From JAUWNP01 sp034430655 (GTDB lineage Bacteria; Chloroflexota; Anaerolineae; B4-G1), in contig DAOUEC010000209.1 in NCBI GenBank assembly GCA_034430655.1, positions 1 to 12,707 of the forward strand: a stretch of 12,707 nt of DNA, given 5' to 3'. The notes under the pieces were generated by a model. It was not told the origin of the DNA. It worked only from the letters and a program-made list of their open reading frames with translations, and ran no database searches. Shown piece by piece: positions 12,175-12,707 of the stretch. Positions within the stretch are counted from its first letter, which is position 1, and every line of letters starts with the position of its first letter. The position numbers and the translations under genes are program-made.

Positions 12175-12707
12175 GTGGGCATAGTTGGTAGAGTAGCTGT
12201 GAGGATCAGAGATTTCATATACAGGCAGAAGCACAATTATCGGGTGGGCGTGGCGCGCTTCTCCATGAACAGTTTTCTAGCCGGCCTCACCAGTCAATAC
12301 GCTGCGATATATACTGTGGGGTTGGGGGCCGATTCTGTGCAACTGGGGTCTCTCAGCAGCGTGGGCGGCGCGATCAGTGCCCTCATTTCTACACCCGTAG
12401 GATGGCTGATGGATCGCCACGGCATCAAACGATTTTTCCTGCTGGCGATCGTCTTAGCAGCAGGAGGGAGCTTGCTCTATGCACTAGCACCTGATTGGCA
12501 ATTCCTCGTTGCGGCGGCTATTTTTGCTTCCATCGCCGTAAGCCTGAGTAACACGGGGTGCAGGGTGATCTGCGCTGATTCGGTACAGAGCAAAGATCGA
12601 GTGACTGCGCAGAACGTTTGTAGCACCCTGGCTGCGATAGCCGGCATGATCTCGCCCCTTGTCAGCGCCTACCTGGTGACAGTTTTCGGAGGCATGACGG
12701 TTGAAGG
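12175..12707 (+). CDS. MFS transporter, N-terminal part (cut by window end)
   Basis: The frame opens at GTG 12175 after AGGAGGA and stays open for 177 codons to the edge. Hydrophobic segments at about residues 35-58, 62-84, 95-112, 116-137 and 155-175 and the loop motif GWLMDRHGIKRF (MFS motif A, G-x3-D-R-x-G-x-K) identify a major facilitator family transporter. The first 30 residues are basic and cytoplasmic. Substrate unknown; the part that would help (second half) is outside. It follows the DUF1684 gene after 121 nt. Confidence 0.85.
   Translation, partial: MGIVGRVAVRIRDFIYRQKHNYRVGVARFSMNSFLAGLTSQYAAIYTVGLGADSVQLGSLSSVGGAISALISTPVGWLMDRHGIKRFFLLAIVLAAGGSLLYALAPDWQFLVAAAIFASIAVSLSNTGCRVICADSVQSKDRVTAQNVCSTLAAIAGMISPLVSAYLVTVFGGMTVE

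Overview
This 12.7 kb window looks like a G+C-rich bacterial chromosome, most likely an anaerobic or microaerophilic member of the Chloroflexota (Anaerolineae-like). That placement is an inference. It rests on the G+C-rich coding style with frequent GTG starts, short palindromic repeats inside genes and gaps (including a TGTCCTGAGC...CGAAGGGG-type element), a heptamer array followed by a G-rich leader, an archaeal-type methionine adenosyltransferase in otherwise bacterial surroundings, and a DUF5320/NifX/ferredoxin cluster typical of anaerobes. No rRNA, tRNA, CRISPR array, transposase or phage gene was seen. All intact genes except one are on the + strand.

Left part (1-6634). A 24-unit heptamer array and a G-run leader precede a 525-residue membrane/coiled-coil protein (250-1827). 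On the opposite strand lies an orphan MntA-type nucleotidyltransferase antitoxin (1885-2337). Its HEPN toxin partner survives only as a 19-codon stub (1842-1901) that ends next to the stop of the membrane-protein gene. Diverging from it is a zinc-phospholipase-C-like protein (2402-3031). A tight + strand run follows: a Nudix hydrolase carrying two repeat-derived insertions, a TIM-barrel sugar-phosphate isomerase/endonuclease IV-like protein overlapping it by 4 nt, a MoxR AAA+ ATPase, and an archaeal-type methionine adenosyltransferase.

Middle and right part (6635-11413). A good sigma70-type promoter (TTGATA-17-TATACT) drives a PadR-family regulator. Behind it is a run of small metal- and redox-related genes: a 42-residue Gly/Arg/Trp-rich protein, a DUF5320 protein, a NifX-domain protein with a (GMGMGR)4 tract, a broken NifX/peptide-deformylase chimera, a two-cluster ferredoxin with a Gly/Arg-rich tail, an IscU/NifU-type scaffold in which one of the three usual cysteines is Arg, a palindromic repeat, a C_GCAxxG_C_C-type remnant with TGA at its first conserved Cys position, an FmdB-type zinc ribbon, a SAM methyltransferase, a small coiled-coil protein and a second ferredoxin. 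The last three overlap and are probably co-translated. The four Gly/Arg/Trp- or Gly/Met/Arg-rich proteins sit close together, which is the strongest sign of a shared and so far unexplained function. The cluster also shows gene decay at two places.

Far right (11414-12707). A DUF1684 protein and the N-terminal part of an MFS transporter, cut by the window edge, complete the window. These two genes look less G+C-rich than the centre.
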